From the NCBI RefSeq assembly GCF_024166365.1, contig NC_064827.1, positions 16,347,001-16,411,000 of the forward strand: a stretch of DNA of 64,000 nucleotides, in the 5' to 3' direction. Origin of the DNA: Elephas maximus indicus. Taxonomy: Eukaryota > Chordata > Mammalia > Proboscidea > Elephantidae. Of this stretch, positions 62,891-64,000 are shown in pieces. The notes beneath the pieces were generated by a model, which saw only the letters and a program-made list of their open reading frames with translations, had not been told where the DNA came from and ran no database searches. Positions within the stretch are counted from its first letter, which is position 1; every line of letters starts with the position of its first letter. The translations under genes and the position numbers were made by a program.

Positions 62891-62964
62891 TGGTGGCAGG
62901 AACACCCTCGGGTTTGAAATTGTCCCAACAGAAAGGTCAGTGAAGGTGACACTTGTGCACAGCC

Positions 62965-63040
62965 CGTTATTATTGCTGTTGGGTGCTTTTCAACTCATGG
63001 CGACCCCATGTGACAGAGTAGAACTACTCCAACTACTCTC
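62965..63040 (-). mobile_element. AfroSINE 3' fragment
   Basis: Tail part only: TTGCTGTTGGGTGCTTTTC, AACTCATGGCGACCCCATG and CAGAGTAGAACTAC. Confidence 0.7.
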
Positions 63041-63149
63041 AAAATTGGCTCTTGGAAATGGGTCCTACATCTGGGACTCTCTGGAGCTGGACACGGCACG
63101 ACTACCAGAAACTACATCTGGATTAAGAACCCCTAACAGTCAGCAAGAC

Positions 63150-63507
63150 CCTGGCGGTGTAATGGTTAAGTGCTGCAGCTGCTAACCAAAAGGCTGGCGG
63201 TTGGAATTCACAGCTAACCAGAAGGTCGGCAATTGGGGTCCACAGGCGCTCCTTGGAAACGCTGTGGGGCAGTGCTACTCTGTCCTATGAGGTAGATACG
63301 AGTAGGAATCGACTCAGTGGCAATGTGTTTCGGAAACTCTGGTGGCGTAGTGGTTAAGTGCTAAGGCTGCTAACCAAAAGGTCGGCAGGTTGAATCTACC
63401 AGGCCCTTCTTGGAAACCCTATGGAGCAGTGCTACTCTGTCCTATAGGGTCGCTATGAGTCAGATTGACTCAATGGCAATGGGTTTGTTTTTGTTTTGTT
63501 TGAACAC
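63150..63507 (+). mobile_element. AfroSINE dimer
   Basis: Two forward monomers (63150-63330 and 63331-63507) meet at GTGTTTCGGAAACTCTGGTGG with no target duplication between them. The pair is flanked by TCAGCAAGAC at 63140-63149 and 63508-63517. The first monomer carries an internal 32-base duplication around its box B region. Confidence 0.9.
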
Positions 63508-63517
63508 TCAGCAAGAC

Positions 63518-64000
63518 TGGGACTGGCCACAGAGTCTGCTGCAAATCACCCGAATGAGGAAAACAGGACAGAGAAGGAGCACCAGGTGAACTGAGGAAAA
63601 AACACTTTAAGGTAGCAGTTCGCAGCCTTGGCTGCAAATTGGAATCACCTGGGGAGCAAAAACTTGTGTCTGGGTCCCTCCCCTCACCCCTTCTTTCTCA
63701 TTGTGATTATGATTTAATCTAGGGCTATGATGTGAACATCAGGAGTGCTATAACTCACCATGTGATTCTAATTTCCAGCCAAAGCGGAGGACCACGGGAT
63801 TTTACAGAAGGCAAGCCTCCTTAGGTCAGCTTTCTGTCTCAACTGTCTGTCTGGGGCCTCAACTTACTGTAAGAGCTCATGGCTTCGAGTTAAGATGGTC
63901 TTGAAAAATTATTTAATATGACACTAAAGATGTGATCATATTCCATCACTAGCAGAAGAAGTTTCTTTGTTTTCAATATTTAATAAAATGGTCTCTGGTT
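63518..64000. other. GLDC intron at the window edge
   Basis: Includes a part (GCTGCAAATTGGAATCACC, GATTCTAATTTCCAGCC) like an old MER-type DNA element. The next upstream GLDC exon is not here. Confidence 0.45.

Noticed and set aside
53100..64000. Expected next upstream GLDC exon (ending in a QPN-like sequence)
   Set aside because: No matching frame with splice sites found on the - strand; it probably lies beyond the window.

Overview
This is a mammalian nuclear window from an afrotherian, most likely an elephant or close relative. The evidence is the repeat content: about thirty tRNA-derived SINEs of the AfroSINE type, several RTE/BovB retrotransposons sharing the same 3' tail, and many 3' ends of an afrotherian-looking L1 lineage. 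The two protein-coding genes are single-copy vertebrate genes split into short exons. I placed exon edges by hand from reading frame, splice sites and remembered human proteins, not by alignment software.

Left part (1-13826, + strand): the last seven coding exons of UHRF2, an E3 ubiquitin ligase and modified-cytosine reader. Exons at 1296-1402, 4678-4840 and 5516-5656 carry most of the rest of the SRA domain, 7328-7424 and 7730-7887 the linker, and 10952-11050 and 12810-12956 the C-terminal RING finger and stop codon. The 3' UTR has two poly(A) signals. Upstream exons lie outside the window.

Middle (13827-22805): the gap between two convergent genes. I see no gene in it, only old L1 pieces, a MaLR-type LTR, one AfroSINE and a CA repeat.

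Right part (22806-64000, - strand): the last ten coding exons of GLDC, the mitochondrial glycine decarboxylase (P protein of the glycine cleavage system), from 53051 down to the stop codon at 23376-23378. The PLP-binding lysine codon is at 40828-40830. All ten exons stay in frame with matching phases. The 21st intron appears to use a GC donor, and exon 20 is unusually GC-rich and divergent. The next upstream exon was not found before 64000. The UHRF2-GLDC order and convergent arrangement match the human 9p24.1 arrangement as I know it.

The GLDC introns are dense in mobile DNA: an RPL9 processed pseudogene, a near-complete but broken BovB/RTE (about 59.49-62.68 kb), a BovB copy with the structure expected of a twin-priming inversion and a 9-bp target duplication (47.03-49.28 kb), a truncated BovB with an 18-bp target duplication (34.77-34.99 kb), AfroSINEs that repeatedly inserted into their own target duplications (39.85-40.54 and 41.17-41.52 kb), an AfroSINE dimer (63.15-63.51 kb), and a tRNA-Gly-headed element joined to BovB 5' sequence (55.06-55.28 kb). 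I found no new enzyme or defence system; the most notable material is retrotransposon mechanism and SINE structure.
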